This document shows positions 31,991 through 41,680 of a DNA stretch of 63,500 nt, piece by piece (position 1 is the stretch's first letter; each line of letters starts with the position of its first letter). Below the pieces are notes generated by a model. It saw only the letters and a program-made list of their open reading frames with translations. It ran no database searches and was not told the origin of the DNA. The stretch comes from an uncultured Bacilli bacterium. GTDB taxonomy: Bacteria; Bacillota_I; Bacilli_A; RF39; UBA660. Position numbers and translations under genes: made by a program. Where the stretch lies: the NCBI GenBank assembly GCA_934098555.1, contig CAKOOQ010000002.1:1-63500 (forward strand). Direction: 5' to 3'.

Positions 31991-32162
31991 AAAAAAACCA
32001 AATGTAAGTCAGCGTGATAAAATCCCCGCTTTCTCGCAGGTGGGCATCTCACTTATATTTTAGGATCCTAATACACTTAACGGATTAGTTTTCTACACCA
32101 TATAAGGTTCTGATTCCCATATATCACCATAGTCGGTTTTATGTAACTATCTTACACTTGGC
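31991..32162 (-). ncRNA. ssrS: 6S RNA
   Basis: About 170 nt. The ends pair over 11 bp (CCAAGTGTAAG with CTTACATTTGG), enclosing a long, imperfect rod with a central open region, then a T run (31991-31997). It has its own promoter. It is upstream of tcdA with aspS further upstream, which is the position of 6S RNA (bsrA) in Bacillus subtilis. 6S RNA mimics an open promoter and sequesters RNA polymerase. The assignment rests on structure, size and synteny. Confidence 0.75.
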
Positions 32163-32168
32163 AATTAA

Positions 32169-32197
32169 ATTATACAATAAAATAAGGTGTCATGCAA
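32169..32197 (-). promoter_or_regulatory. Promoter of 6S RNA
   Basis: On the minus strand TTGCAT (32197-32192), 17 bp, TATAAT (32174-32169), placing the start at about 32162, exactly at the closing stem. Confidence 0.75.
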
Positions 32198-32329
32198 CTA
32201 TATTTACATAAGTTTACACTTGACTATTGTTACGGATATAAAATTACATTCCAGACATTTGTTTGGATGTTTCTATTTTTGATTTTTCTACATAAACTTT
32301 ATATACTTCTTTCTGTTTTAAAAAGAAAA

Positions 32330-32518
32330 AAGCTATTATATCCGAATGGTTATAATTTCAAAATAACTATTCAAGTTCAATATTTCAGATATGAAAGAGG
32401 AATAAAAATTATGCCAGTTGATAAAATGGCTGTTTTTGCTAAATACTATGATGTCAGCGTTGATTATTTATTAGGCCTTACTGATATATTAGGAAACCTT
32501 ACTCTAAATCAAAGCTAA
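32330..32518 (+). pseudogene. Decayed XRE-type HTH gene
   Basis: The reading frame RYERGIKIMPVDKMAVFAKY and VSVDYLLGLTD is the second half of a Cro/C1 HTH domain. The first half is present only in shifted frames (IISEWL followed by a stop in another frame), and no proper start or ribosome site is visible. A terminator follows. Best read as the remains of a phage- or element-type repressor. Confidence 0.6.
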
Positions 32519-32526
32519 GTGTTTAA

Positions 32527-32566
32527 AAAAAACTTGCTCTTTAAATAAGAGACAAGTTTTTTTACT
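32527..32566 (+). terminator. Terminator after the HTH remnant
   Basis: AAAAACTTG/CAAGTTTTT stem followed by T. The stretch 32567-32762 holds no recognisable gene. Confidence 0.7.
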
Positions 32567-32762
32567 TTCTGATAAAATATATGGATTGGATTTAGTACCA
32601 TCTTCACCTTATCTTAGATTATTATTGTTCGTTTCATTTTAAATCAAAGCGTAATCATAACTGTTACTTATTTTATCAATACCGTATTAACATCGTTAGA
32701 TGATGATTTAGCCTTATTTACTAAAGAAACTATGGTTTCCATTTACCGTATTAGATAATTTT

Positions 32763-34220
32763 TTAACGCTTTGTTAATTCTTGGGTTAAAATTTCTTTTG
32801 TAAGAACAGGATTGGCTTTGCCTCTTGTTTCTTTCATAACTTGACCAACAAAATAATCAAATAAATTTGTTTTACCCGCTTTATAAGCGGCAATTTGAGT
32901 TTCATTTTTGTCTAAGATGGTTAAAATCAATTCCGTTAAAGTTGTGACATCAGAAATTTGACCATTTTCTTTATTAATAAAGTTTTTAGGTTCTTTTTGT
33001 TCTTCAATAGCCTTATAAAAAACTTCTTTAGCTTGTTTAGAAGATAAAATACCTTCTTTGATACCATCAATAATTTGTTTTAAATAAGCTGGTGTAAGGA
33101 AGAAATCTTTAATTTCAATGTTTTCTTTATTTAATTCTCCTACAATGGTAACCGTTATCCAGTTAGAAGCTGTTTTAGGATCCATAGAAAGTTTTAAACA
33201 TTCCTCGAAATAATCAGAAATAGCTTTATCTTTAACAAGAACACTGGCATCGTAAGAAGAAAGACCATAAGTTTTGATATAATCTTCTTTTCTTTCATGA
33301 GCAAGTTTGGGAATAGAAGCTCTAATTTCTTCTAACCAAGAAGGACTGATTTTAAATTTCGGAATATTAGGTTCTACAAAGTATTTATAATCCACAGCGT
33401 CTGCTTTACTTCTCATATAAATGGTACTAAATGTTTCTTCATCCCACCTTCTGGTTTGCTGAGGCATTTCATCGTAGGTGCCATTTTCTTTAAGTTCGGT
33501 TTGACGTTCTATTTCATAGTTAATGGCATCTCTTACACCACCAAAAGAGTTTACATTTTTTATTTCAATTTTAGTTCCCCAGTTTTTAGGGTCTGTCTCA
33601 TCTAGGCTACTATCCATAATAGAAACGTTAACGTCACATCTTATTTGACCTTTTTTGGTATCCGCATCAGAAATACCGGCATATTGATAGGTGCTTCTCA
33701 TGTGTTCTAGAAAAGCGACGGCTTCACTCGCTGAATGAAAATCAGGTTCCGTAACAAGTTCTAGTAAAGGAACACCTGCTCTATTATAATCAATTGTAGA
33801 TGTGGTTTCATAGTGATCAAGACTGGCCGCATCTTCTTCTAAGTGAATGTTATTTACGCGAACCCGTTTCATTTCTCCGTCACATTCATAATCCACATAG
33901 CCATAAATACCAACAGGAATCGGTTTGGTTTCTTGGGTTAACTGAAATCCTTTTGGTAAATCTGGGTAGTAATAGTTCTTTCTTTCAAAATACATATATT
34001 CTGGTTGAGAACAATGCATTATCATGGAAGCCATTAAAGAAAGTTTAACAGCTTCTTTATTAACAACAGGTAAAGTTCCTGGAAAGGCCATATCAAGAGG
34101 TCTTACTGAAGAGTTAGGTTCATCCGAATAAGTATTTTTTGCACTTGAGAAAACCTTACTTTTTGTTTTGGATATTTCACAGTGCATTTCAAGACCTATT
34201 TTAGCTATATATTTACTCAT
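32763..34220 (-). CDS. gatB: Asp/Glu-tRNA amidotransferase subunit GatB
   Basis: A 485-aa kinase-type subunit that phosphorylates the side chain of misacylated Glu-tRNA(Gln) or Asp-tRNA(Asn) before amidation. Recognisable GLEMHCEI at the start, FERKNYYYPDLPKGFQLTQ, HLEEDAASLDH, DYNRAGVPLLELVTEPD, and the C-terminal YqeY-like tail domain (GQVMKETRGKANP). It overlaps gatA by eight bases and is the last gene of the asnS-aspS-gatCAB operon. Confidence 0.97.
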   Translation of the reverse strand: MSKYIAKIGLEMHCEISKTKSKVFSSAKNTYSDEPNSSVRPLDMAFPGTLPVVNKEAVKLSLMASMIMHCSQPEYMYFERKNYYYPDLPKGFQLTQETKPIPVGIYGYVDYECDGEMKRVRVNNIHLEEDAASLDHYETTSTIDYNRAGVPLLELVTEPDFHSASEAVAFLEHMRSTYQYAGISDADTKKGQIRCDVNVSIMDSSLDETDPKNWGTKIEIKNVNSFGGVRDAINYEIERQTELKENGTYDEMPQQTRRWDEETFSTIYMRSKADAVDYKYFVEPNIPKFKISPSWLEEIRASIPKLAHERKEDYIKTYGLSSYDASVLVKDKAISDYFEECLKLSMDPKTASNWITVTIVGELNKENIEIKDFFLTPAYLKQIIDGIKEGILSSKQAKEVFYKAIEEQKEPKNFINKENGQISDVTTLTELILTILDKNETQIAAYKAGKTNLFDYFVGQVMKETRGKANPVLTKEILTQELTKR

Positions 34221-35670
34221 GTTCTACCTCCTTTGCGATTTGTCCTTTATAATTCATTTGTCCTTCTAATAAAGCGGCTATTTTTAAGACTTTTTCATCT
34301 TCATAACAGTTGCCCGTTATGTTAATACCAACAGGTAAGCCATTTATAAAACCATCAGGAATGGTAATCGAAGGAAAACCCCCGAAATTACCAATTTGTA
34401 AATGTTCTTCAAGAACTTGTGTGTTTTCATCCAACATGTTTTTAGCGCCTTCTAATTTTTTAGCAGGACCCGAACCCACCGGTAAAATAACGGCATCATA
34501 TTCTTTAAATAAATTTTTGTAAGCATCCACAATTAAACGACGAACTCTTTGGGCATTATGAAAATATTTGTCTTGATTTTCTTTTTGTAAAACATAAGAG
34601 CCAATTACAAAACGACGTTTAATTAAACTTGAGAAACCTTTGGTACGTGCATCTTTCATCATATCGATGTAGTTATCTCCTTTTCCTCTTGGGCCAAAGA
34701 TAATACCTGTTAAATTAGACATGTTACTACTTGCCTCTGCACAAGAAATAATAACATAAACACTCGCGACAGCTTTTAAAAGCTTTTCATCGACGGATAC
34801 TTCTTCTACTTCAATACCAAGATTTTTAAAGTGTTTTAACGTGTCTTGGAAGTTTTCTAAGTGACTCTTTAATTCTTCACTGGCATTAGGATAACGATTG
34901 CTATCACATATTTCTTTAATATAACAAACTTTTTTCAAAGGCATATCCTTTTTTAAAGACTCATAAAGATGGATATCTTTGCTATCAAAGCTTGTCATAT
35001 CGTTTTTGTCAATACCTTTCATAGCATCCACGACGATAGCTGCGTCTAAAACACTTCTGGTTAACACGCCACAGTGATCAAGACTAGAAGCAAAAGGAAA
35101 TAATCCATAACGACTAATCATCCCATAAGTCGGTTTGTATCCAACAATGCCACAGTAAGCAGCAGGTTTACGAATCGAGTCACCAGTGTCACTTCCTAAA
35201 GCATAAGGGTAAACACCCGAGGCAACCGCGGCCGCAGAACCAGCAGAGGAACCAGCTGTCATTCTCGTATGGTCCCAAGGGTTTGTCACAACACCTGTGT
35301 GGCAAGTCGTCCCCGTTCCCCCCATGCCAAATTCATCTAAAGCTGTTTTATTTACCATAATAGCTCCTGCTGCTTTTAAGTTTTTAACGGCAGTGGCATC
35401 AAAGAAAGGTACATAGTTTTTTAAAATATTAGAAGATCCTGTTGATAAAACATCTTTGGTAGAATAATTATCTTTTACCCCATAAGGGATGCCAGATAAT
35501 AAGTTATCTGTCACTTCCCCCCCTTTTGCGTCATCTAAAATGGTAACAAAGGCATTACAAGACGTTTGGACTTCATGTGATTTTTGTAAAGATTCTTTAA
35601 CAAGTTCCTCACTCGTTACTTCTTTATTTATTAATTTTTCATGTAAAGAAACAATACTTTCGTTCATCAT
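34213..35670 (-). CDS. gatA: Asp/Glu-tRNA amidotransferase subunit GatA
   Basis: A 485-aa amidase-signature glutaminase that supplies ammonia to GatB. The Ser-cisSer-Lys triad is visible: PYGVKDNYSTKDV (Lys), TAGSSAGSAAAVASG (cis-Ser) and GSDTGDSIRKPAAYCG (nucleophilic Ser). The usual TGGS next to the nucleophile is TGDS here, an unusual change near the oxyanion hole. Start at 35670 (MMNESIVSLHEK), overlapping a gatC-proximal ribosome site GGTGGTGGG; an in-frame upstream start lies inside gatC. Confidence 0.95.
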   Translation of the reverse strand: MMNESIVSLHEKLINKEVTSEELVKESLQKSHEVQTSCNAFVTILDDAKGGEVTDNLLSGIPYGVKDNYSTKDVLSTGSSNILKNYVPFFDATAVKNLKAAGAIMVNKTALDEFGMGGTGTTCHTGVVTNPWDHTRMTAGSSAGSAAAVASGVYPYALGSDTGDSIRKPAAYCGIVGYKPTYGMISRYGLFPFASSLDHCGVLTRSVLDAAIVVDAMKGIDKNDMTSFDSKDIHLYESLKKDMPLKKVCYIKEICDSNRYPNASEELKSHLENFQDTLKHFKNLGIEVEEVSVDEKLLKAVASVYVIISCAEASSNMSNLTGIIFGPRGKGDNYIDMMKDARTKGFSSLIKRRFVIGSYVLQKENQDKYFHNAQRVRRLIVDAYKNLFKEYDAVILPVGSGPAKKLEGAKNMLDENTQVLEEHLQIGNFGGFPSITIPDGFINGLPVGINITGNCYEDEKVLKIAALLEGQMNYKGQIAKEVEHE

Positions 35671-35671
35671 T

Positions 35672-35968
35672 TTATCCCACCACCTTTGGTACAACGATGT
35701 AGGCACCATCCTCATCGCCACTATTTCTTAATAAATCATCAATTGGAATCGATTCTTCCGGTTCATCTTCTCTTAATTCATACATAAAATTATCTAAAGC
35801 ATGTGTCATAGGTTCGACCTCACTTAAATTAGGAATTTCTAAAACCGAACCTATACTTTTATCAATACTATCAAATTCTAGTGTTATCATGTCTTTTTCT
35901 TCTTCGGTTAAACCAATTAATAATTTATCCGCATAGTTATCTATCATTTCTTTAGTAAACTTACTCAT
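35672..35968 (-). CDS. gatC: Asp/Glu-tRNA amidotransferase subunit GatC
   Basis: A 98-aa belt-like subunit that holds GatA and GatB together. Shows LTEEEKDMITLEFDSI, then NLSEVEPMTHAL, typical of GatC. Overlaps aspS by eight bases, and its stop is directly before gatA. Confidence 0.92.
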   Translation of the reverse strand: MSKFTKEMIDNYADKLLIGLTEEEKDMITLEFDSIDKSIGSVLEIPNLSEVEPMTHALDNFMYELREDEPEESIPIDDLLRNSGDEDGAYIVVPKVVG

Positions 35969-37724
35969 TTTTTTTCTCCTCTCTTACCATAATTCCAAGT
36001 TCTTTTAGTTGTTCTTTTGTAAGGTTACTTGGCGAACCCATAAGGTTATCCGCACCTGTAGTACTTGTTGGGAAAGCTTGAACCTCTCTTAAGTTTGGCT
36101 CGTCTAATAAAAGCATTAATATCCGGTCTATCCCTGGAGCCATTCCTCCATGAGGCGGACAACCATATTGAAAAGCTGTATAAATAGAACGGAACTTTTC
36201 TTCTACATCTTCTTTTTTATAGCCCACCACTTCAAAGCCTTTAACTAAACTTTCTAAATCATGATTTCTTATGGCTCCAGAAGCCATTTCAAAGCCATTG
36301 CAAACAAAGTCATATTGATAAGCCAAAATAGATAAAACATCATCCGTATCATAGTCTTTAAGACCATGATGAGGAAGACTAAATGGATTGTGACAGAAGT
36401 CAATTTTTTTCTTTTCCTCATCATATTCAAACATAGGGAAATCTTTAATAATGCAAAGTTCTAATTTATCATTATCGATTAAAGCACATTTTTCGCCCAG
36501 ATAAGTTCTTATTAAACTTGCATATTTTAATGCTAATTTAAGATTTCGATTGGCAATAAAGAATAAAACAGAATTTGGTTTCATTTGACACACAGTAATC
36601 AGTTTTTTTCTTTCTTGTTCGCTCAAAAATTTATCAATAGGCCCCTTTAAGGAACCTTCGTTTGTTAAAGTAAGATAACCAATACCAGGCATACCAATAG
36701 AACTCGCATAGTCTACGATTTCATTAAACCAACTGTTTGACTTATCCCCAATATCAGAAACTAAAATGCTTTTAATATAACTTTTTTGAAAAGGTTTAAA
36801 CGTCGTATCTTTTAAAATATCTGTGATATCTTTAATAATTAATGGATTTCTTAAATCAGGTTTATCGGTTCCATAGTTATCCATAGCTTCTTTATAAGTG
36901 AGGCGTCTAAAAGGTTTCGGACTCACTTTTTTATGGGAAAACTTTGTAAAAACATCGTAGAAAATATCTTCGCCAATAGCTAAAACATCTTCTTCAGTTA
37001 CATAACTCATTTCTAAATCTAATTGATAAAATTCTAAGGTTCTATCCCGTCTAGCATCTTCATCGCGAAAACAAGGTGCGATTTGAAAATATTTAGAAAT
37101 GCCCCCTACCATTAAAAGTTCTTTGTATATTTGGGGTGCTTGAGGAAGAGCGTAGAACTTACCTTTAAAGTTTCTAGATGGAACGACAAAGTCTCTAGCC
37201 CCTTCTGGACTCGAAGCCGTTAAAATGGGCGTTTGAACTTCCATAAAACCTAAATCATACATTTTGTTACGTAAAAAATGCAAAACATCACTCCGTAATT
37301 TGAAGTTCTTTTGTACCTCTTTATTACGTAAGTCTAAATAACGATATTTAAGTCTGACGTCTTCACCTACTTTTTTACTACTTCTAATATCAAAAGGTAA
37401 AACACTTAAAGAACGACTTAAAACATCTAAAGAAGAAACAAGAAGCTCTATTTCACCTGTTTTTAATTTTGGGTTATACGTTTCTTCACTTCTTTTTCGG
37501 ATAACTCCCCTCACTTTAATAACGCTTTCTTTACTTAAATGGGCAAACATCGTATCATCATTGGAAACAATTTGCAAAGTATCCGTCGTATCTCGAAGGT
37601 CTAAAAATAAGACCCCACCATGGTCACGGATATTTTCAATCCAACCACTCACGGTAATTGTCTTACCGATATCTTCTTTTGTTAAATCTTTGATTTCACA
37701 ATCACGATAAAAATTTTCTTTCAT
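35961..37724 (-). CDS. aspS: Aspartyl-tRNA synthetase
   Basis: A 587-aa bacterial-type class II enzyme: an OB-fold anticodon domain (VSGWIENIRDHGGVLFLDLR), the catalytic core with FMEVQTPILTASSPEGARDF and CFRDEDARRDRTLEFYQLD, the bacterial GAD insertion, and motif 3 GMAPGIDRILMLLLDE. Since GatCAB is next door it may be non-discriminating, but AsnRS is also present so that is not required. Second gene of the T-box operon, 11 bp after asnS. Confidence 0.97.
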   Translation of the reverse strand: MKENFYRDCEIKDLTKEDIGKTITVSGWIENIRDHGGVLFLDLRDTTDTLQIVSNDDTMFAHLSKESVIKVRGVIRKRSEETYNPKLKTGEIELLVSSLDVLSRSLSVLPFDIRSSKKVGEDVRLKYRYLDLRNKEVQKNFKLRSDVLHFLRNKMYDLGFMEVQTPILTASSPEGARDFVVPSRNFKGKFYALPQAPQIYKELLMVGGISKYFQIAPCFRDEDARRDRTLEFYQLDLEMSYVTEEDVLAIGEDIFYDVFTKFSHKKVSPKPFRRLTYKEAMDNYGTDKPDLRNPLIIKDITDILKDTTFKPFQKSYIKSILVSDIGDKSNSWFNEIVDYASSIGMPGIGYLTLTNEGSLKGPIDKFLSEQERKKLITVCQMKPNSVLFFIANRNLKLALKYASLIRTYLGEKCALIDNDKLELCIIKDFPMFEYDEEKKKIDFCHNPFSLPHHGLKDYDTDDVLSILAYQYDFVCNGFEMASGAIRNHDLESLVKGFEVVGYKKEDVEEKFRSIYTAFQYGCPPHGGMAPGIDRILMLLLDEPNLREVQAFPTSTTGADNLMGSPSNLTKEQLKELGIMVREEKKNE

Positions 37725-37735
37725 AAGCGTCCTTT

Positions 37736-39100
37736 CTAGAATTCACAAGAACCAGGAACTCTTGGATAAGCAATCACATCACGAATATTATCCACACCTG
37801 TTAAATAAATCAAAAGTCTTTCAAAGCCCATACCAAAACCAGAATGAACCACTGTTCCGTATTTACGTAAATCCGTATACCATTTTAGCTCTTCCGTATT
37901 CATATGAAGTTCTTTCATACGTTTTAGAAGCTTATCATAATCTTCTTCTCTTTGACTGCCACCCATAAGTTCACCCGATAAAGGTACTTCAAGGTCTACA
38001 GCCCGAACCGTTTTACCATCTTCGTTTTGTTTCATATAGAATGCCTTAATATCTTTAGGCCAATCCGTGATGAAAACAGGGCCATGGAAGTATTCCGTAA
38101 TAAAGGATTCATGTTCTTTATGAATATCCTCTCCATACTCCGGTTCAAATTCCCATTTTTGATTAGCGTTTTTTAAAATAGTAATCACTTCTTCATGTGT
38201 TACCCGAGTAAAAGTACTTTTTGTTAACGTTTCTAGTTTATTAACTAGGCCATTAGAAACGAATTTATCTAAGAAAGCAAGCTCTTCTTTGCCATGCTCT
38301 AGAACATAAGAAACCACGTGTTTTAACATATCTTCTTCGATATCCATTAACTCGTCTAAATCACAAAAAGCTATTTCAGGTTCAATCATCCAAAATTCGG
38401 CGGCATGGGTTTTCGTGTTAGAATTTTCCGCCCGAAAAGTGGGTCCAAAAGTATAAACCTTTGAAAAGGCTGTCGCGAATGTTTCAGCCTCTAATTGACC
38501 TGATACCGTTAGAGAAGTTTCTTTGCCAAAGAAATCTTTTTTATAATCGACCTTTCCTTTTATTTTATCTAGAGGAAGTGTTGTTACTTGAAACATTTCT
38601 CCAGCCCCTTCACAGTCAGAAGCCGTGATTAAAGGAGCATTAAAGTAAATATAACCTCTTGTTTGAAAATATTCATGAATAGCAAAAGCCGCGATAGAAC
38701 GAATACGAAAAACCGCTTGAAATAAGTTGGCTCTTGGCCTTAAATGCGCAATGCTTCTTAAAAATTCTTTGCTATGTTTTTTAGGCTGCAAAGGATAATC
38801 TTTGGCACATTCCCCAAGTAACGTGATTTTGGTTGCTTTTAGTTCGATGCTTTGAGTACCTTCCCCCTTTTTTAAGATACCTTCTACTTCAATAGAAGAA
38901 CCAAAGTTAATCGTATCTACTTCTTTAAAGTTTGGTAAAGCCGTGTCATAAACTACTTGAAGCTTTTTCATAGAAGTGCCATCTGCTAAATCAATAAAGC
39001 CAAAATTTGAACCATGACGATGATTACGAATCCAACCTTTTACCTTAATTTCCTTATCCATTAACTTTTCTTCATCTTTATAAATATCCATTAAATACAT
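37736..39100 (-). CDS. asnS: Asparaginyl-tRNA synthetase
   Basis: A 454-aa class IIb enzyme. OB-fold domain (IKVKGWIRNHRHGSNFGFID), then ITASDCEGAGEMFQVT, TFRAENSNTKTHAAEFWMIE and the C-terminal GFGMGFERLLIYLTG (motif 3). The ATG at 39100 (MYLMDIYK) is supported by AAAGGATG seven bases upstream; the longer frame begins inside the T-box terminator. The gene is preceded by a T-box riboswitch with a likely Asn specifier. Confidence 0.96.
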   Translation of the reverse strand: MYLMDIYKDEEKLMDKEIKVKGWIRNHRHGSNFGFIDLADGTSMKKLQVVYDTALPNFKEVDTINFGSSIEVEGILKKGEGTQSIELKATKITLLGECAKDYPLQPKKHSKEFLRSIAHLRPRANLFQAVFRIRSIAAFAIHEYFQTRGYIYFNAPLITASDCEGAGEMFQVTTLPLDKIKGKVDYKKDFFGKETSLTVSGQLEAETFATAFSKVYTFGPTFRAENSNTKTHAAEFWMIEPEIAFCDLDELMDIEEDMLKHVVSYVLEHGKEELAFLDKFVSNGLVNKLETLTKSTFTRVTHEEVITILKNANQKWEFEPEYGEDIHKEHESFITEYFHGPVFITDWPKDIKAFYMKQNEDGKTVRAVDLEVPLSGELMGGSQREEDYDKLLKRMKELHMNTEELKWYTDLRKYGTVVHSGFGMGFERLLIYLTGVDNIRDVIAYPRVPGSCEF

Positions 39101-39124
39101 TTTTATCATCCTTTCTTTAAACAA

Positions 39125-39331
39125 AAAAACCTAAGTAATTCATAAGGACGACTTAAAAAGCCGCGGTGCCACCTTATTTTACCTAGGTACTCTCAAAATA
39201 GTTTTATCGGTCCAACCGTTTTAAGGATATAAAGAGTTGTTATTTCAAAAAGATTTATAAAAGCCTTCTCACCCATTAGCTCTCTCTTTGTTATAAATTT
39301 CTTTTCTACTTTTCTCTTTCTCAAAAAGTTC
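39125..39331 (-). promoter_or_regulatory. T-box riboswitch (Asn) of the asnS operon
   Basis: Contains the T-box sequence AAGGTGGCACCGCGGC (minus strand, 39175-39160). The terminator stem pairs ACCTAGGTAA with TTACTTAGGT and ends in T7. Stem I carries AACAAC in its lower loop, consistent with an AAC Asn specifier. Uncharged tRNA-Asn should favour read-through into asnS-aspS-gatCAB. Confidence 0.9.
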
Positions 39332-39337
39332 CTCTTT

Positions 39338-39367
39338 ATTTTAACCCTTTTTCTTTCATGTCGTCAA
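39338..39367 (-). promoter_or_regulatory. Promoter of the asnS operon
   Basis: Minus-strand TTGACG (39367-39362), 18 bp, TAAAAT (39343-39338), giving a start near 39331 at the 5' end of the T-box. Confidence 0.65.
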
Positions 39368-39376
39368 TCTTTTTTA

Positions 39377-40258
39377 TTACTTTCGCATCATTTTATGACG
39401 GTATTCCTCTTTTAAATATGAACTGGATAGATGTGTATAAATTTCTGTGGTGCTTAATTTTTCATGACCTAAAAGTTCTTGGACCGTTCTAATATCCGCG
39501 CCATTAGAAAGCATATCCGTTGCATAGGTATGCCGTAAGGTATGAGGTGAAACATGTTGCATCAAGTTAGCTTCAAAGGCTCTTTTTTGGACAATTTTTT
39601 CAATACTAGCTCGGCTTAGCTTACCACCCTTTTGATTCACAAATAAATAATCATGTTTTTCTTTTTTTAATAAATTATCTCGAACATCTAAATAATCATT
39701 TAATGCCTCTAAAGCAACCTCTCCAAAATAAACAACACGTTCTTTTTTGCCTTTACCTACTGTATAAATTGTTTGTTCCTTCCTCTTAATATCATTTAAT
39801 TTAATATTCGAAAGTTCACTTACCCTTAATCCTGTTGAATAAAGAAGTTCTAAAATAAGATAACGTTCTTTATCCCACGCTGTTTCTAAATTAGGAAAAG
39901 AAAGGAGTTGTTCTCTTTCTTCTTGATTTAAAATATTGGGTAACGGTCTTCCTAATTTGGGGTTATGAATTTCTAAAAAAATATTTTTTAATAGAACTTT
40001 ATTTTGAACTAAAAAATTATAAAAACTTCTTAGACTACTTAGGTGTCTGGCAATACTTTTACTTGTAAAATGATTATCACTTAAGTATTTTAAATAATCC
40101 CGGATGTTTTCTTTAGTTAAAACTAAATAATCTTCATGATGCTTTTCTAAATAAAAAGAAAACTCTTTTAAATCATTATGATAAGCCATAACGGTATTAG
40201 AAGAAAACATTCGTTCCCTTAATAGATATTCACAGAACTCTTCTATCTTATTTTCCAT
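39377..40258 (-). CDS. xerC: Tyrosine recombinase, XerC-like
   Basis: A 293-aa recombinase with the full catalytic set: STGLRVSEL (Arg), VGKGKKERVV (Lys), SPHTLRHTYATDML (His, Arg) and LLGHEKLSTTEIYTHL (His, Tyr nucleophile). About as long as XerC/XerD. Together with the paralogue at 28262 it would form the XerCD pair for dif. Which is C and which D is judged from the C-terminal tails only. It is divergent from murT. Confidence 0.83.
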   Translation of the reverse strand: MENKIEEFCEYLLRERMFSSNTVMAYHNDLKEFSFYLEKHHEDYLVLTKENIRDYLKYLSDNHFTSKSIARHLSSLRSFYNFLVQNKVLLKNIFLEIHNPKLGRPLPNILNQEEREQLLSFPNLETAWDKERYLILELLYSTGLRVSELSNIKLNDIKRKEQTIYTVGKGKKERVVYFGEVALEALNDYLDVRDNLLKKEKHDYLFVNQKGGKLSRASIEKIVQKRAFEANLMQHVSPHTLRHTYATDMLSNGADIRTVQELLGHEKLSTTEIYTHLSSSYLKEEYRHKMMRK

Positions 40259-40336
40259 TTAAATCACAGTTTTATTCTACCATCTTTATTGTCAAATGAA
40301 AAGCTATCTGCTATAATTTTTGTAGGTGATGAAAAG

Positions 40337-41680
40337 ATGATGACAACTTTACAGATTATTGTTAACAAAAGTTTGACGTTTTTATGTAAATTATTTCATA
40401 AAAACGGTAGTCAATTTCCTGGGGCAATTAGTTATAACATGAATCAACATGTTCTAGAAAAAATTAAATATCCTAAATATGTTATTGGCGTAACTGGCTC
40501 AAGTGGCAAAGGAACTACCACACAGATGATTTATCATATTTTAACGGATGCTGGATTTGATGTGGTATATAATGCTTCTGGAAGCAACGGAATACGAGGT
40601 ATTACAACGCTTGTTTTAAATAATTGTACGTTAACAGGAAAATTCAAACATGACGTTTTACTTTTAGAATTAGATGAACGGCATCTTCATCTTGCGTTTA
40701 GTAAGAATAAAATGACGCATTTAGTCGTAACAAATATTACACGTGATCAACCGGCTAGAAACGGTTCTCCAGATATTATCTATGACGCTATTTTTAAAGC
40801 CATCGATGAAAAAACAACTCTTGTTTTAAATGCGGATGATCCAGGTATTATGAAAGAAAAATTGACTTTTAAAGGTGACATTGTTACTTATGGTATTAAT
40901 AAGACAAAAGATTCTTACTCTAAAAAAGAAAACTTTTCTGTGGATAATGCCTACTGCCCTAAATGTCACAAAAAACTCGTTTACTATTATTACCATTATG
41001 GCCATATAGGCTCTTATTATTGTCAAAACTGTGACTTTAAAAGAGGCAATCCTGATTTTACAGCTTCACATGTGGATTTAGATAATAAAACCATGCTTGT
41101 TAATAATAATGAAGTTTGTCTCAATAAAAATTTTCTTTTTACAGCTTATGCCACTTTAGCGGCTTATGCATTGTGTAAAACAATAGGTATTAAAGATAAA
41201 CAAATTTTATATGCTTTAAATGATGATATGATATCCTCTAAAAGAGGTCATGAATATAAAATGGATGAACGAAACATTTTAATGCTGGAAAGCAAAAATG
41301 AAAATGCTTTAAGTTATTACCAATCTCTTCGTTATATTGTTAATGAAAAAGGAAAAAAAGATGTTATTCTAGGATTTGATAATGTTTCTAGAAGATATAA
41401 ATATAACGATTTAAGTTGGCTTTGGGATGTCGATTTTGAACTTTTAAATGATAGTAGCATTGAAAAAATCTTTTTAATTGGTCGTTTTAAATGGGATGTT
41501 TTGGTTCGACTTAAATATGCCAAAATTAAGGCTTCTAAAATTGTTTTAATTGATGATTTGGATAACTTGATTCAAACGGTTAAAAAAGAATCGACGGGCA
41601 ATATTTATACGATGGTTTGCTTTGATATGACAGCAATTATTAAAAATAAGATAAAGGAGTATAATGATGGAAACAATTAA
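40337..41680 (+). CDS. murT: Lipid II isoglutaminyl synthase subunit MurT
   Basis: A 447-aa Mur-ligase-like protein that, with GatD, amidates D-Glu of lipid II peptidoglycan. P-loop VTGSSGKGTTTQMIYHIL (the usual form is GTNGKTT, so the loop is altered), the DERH segment of the central domain, a zinc ribbon CPKCHKKL ... YYCQNCDFKR characteristic of MurT, and DLSWLWDVDFELL in the C-terminal domain. Start at 40337, with AGGTGAT upstream. It overlaps gatD by 17 bases. Confidence 0.9.
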   Translation: MMTTLQIIVNKSLTFLCKLFHKNGSQFPGAISYNMNQHVLEKIKYPKYVIGVTGSSGKGTTTQMIYHILTDAGFDVVYNASGSNGIRGITTLVLNNCTLTGKFKHDVLLLELDERHLHLAFSKNKMTHLVVTNITRDQPARNGSPDIIYDAIFKAIDEKTTLVLNADDPGIMKEKLTFKGDIVTYGINKTKDSYSKKENFSVDNAYCPKCHKKLVYYYYHYGHIGSYYCQNCDFKRGNPDFTASHVDLDNKTMLVNNNEVCLNKNFLFTAYATLAAYALCKTIGIKDKQILYALNDDMISSKRGHEYKMDERNILMLESKNENALSYYQSLRYIVNEKGKKDVILGFDNVSRRYKYNDLSWLWDVDFELLNDSSIEKIFLIGRFKWDVLVRLKYAKIKASKIVLIDDLDNLIQTVKKESTGNIYTMVCFDMTAIIKNKIKEYNDGNN

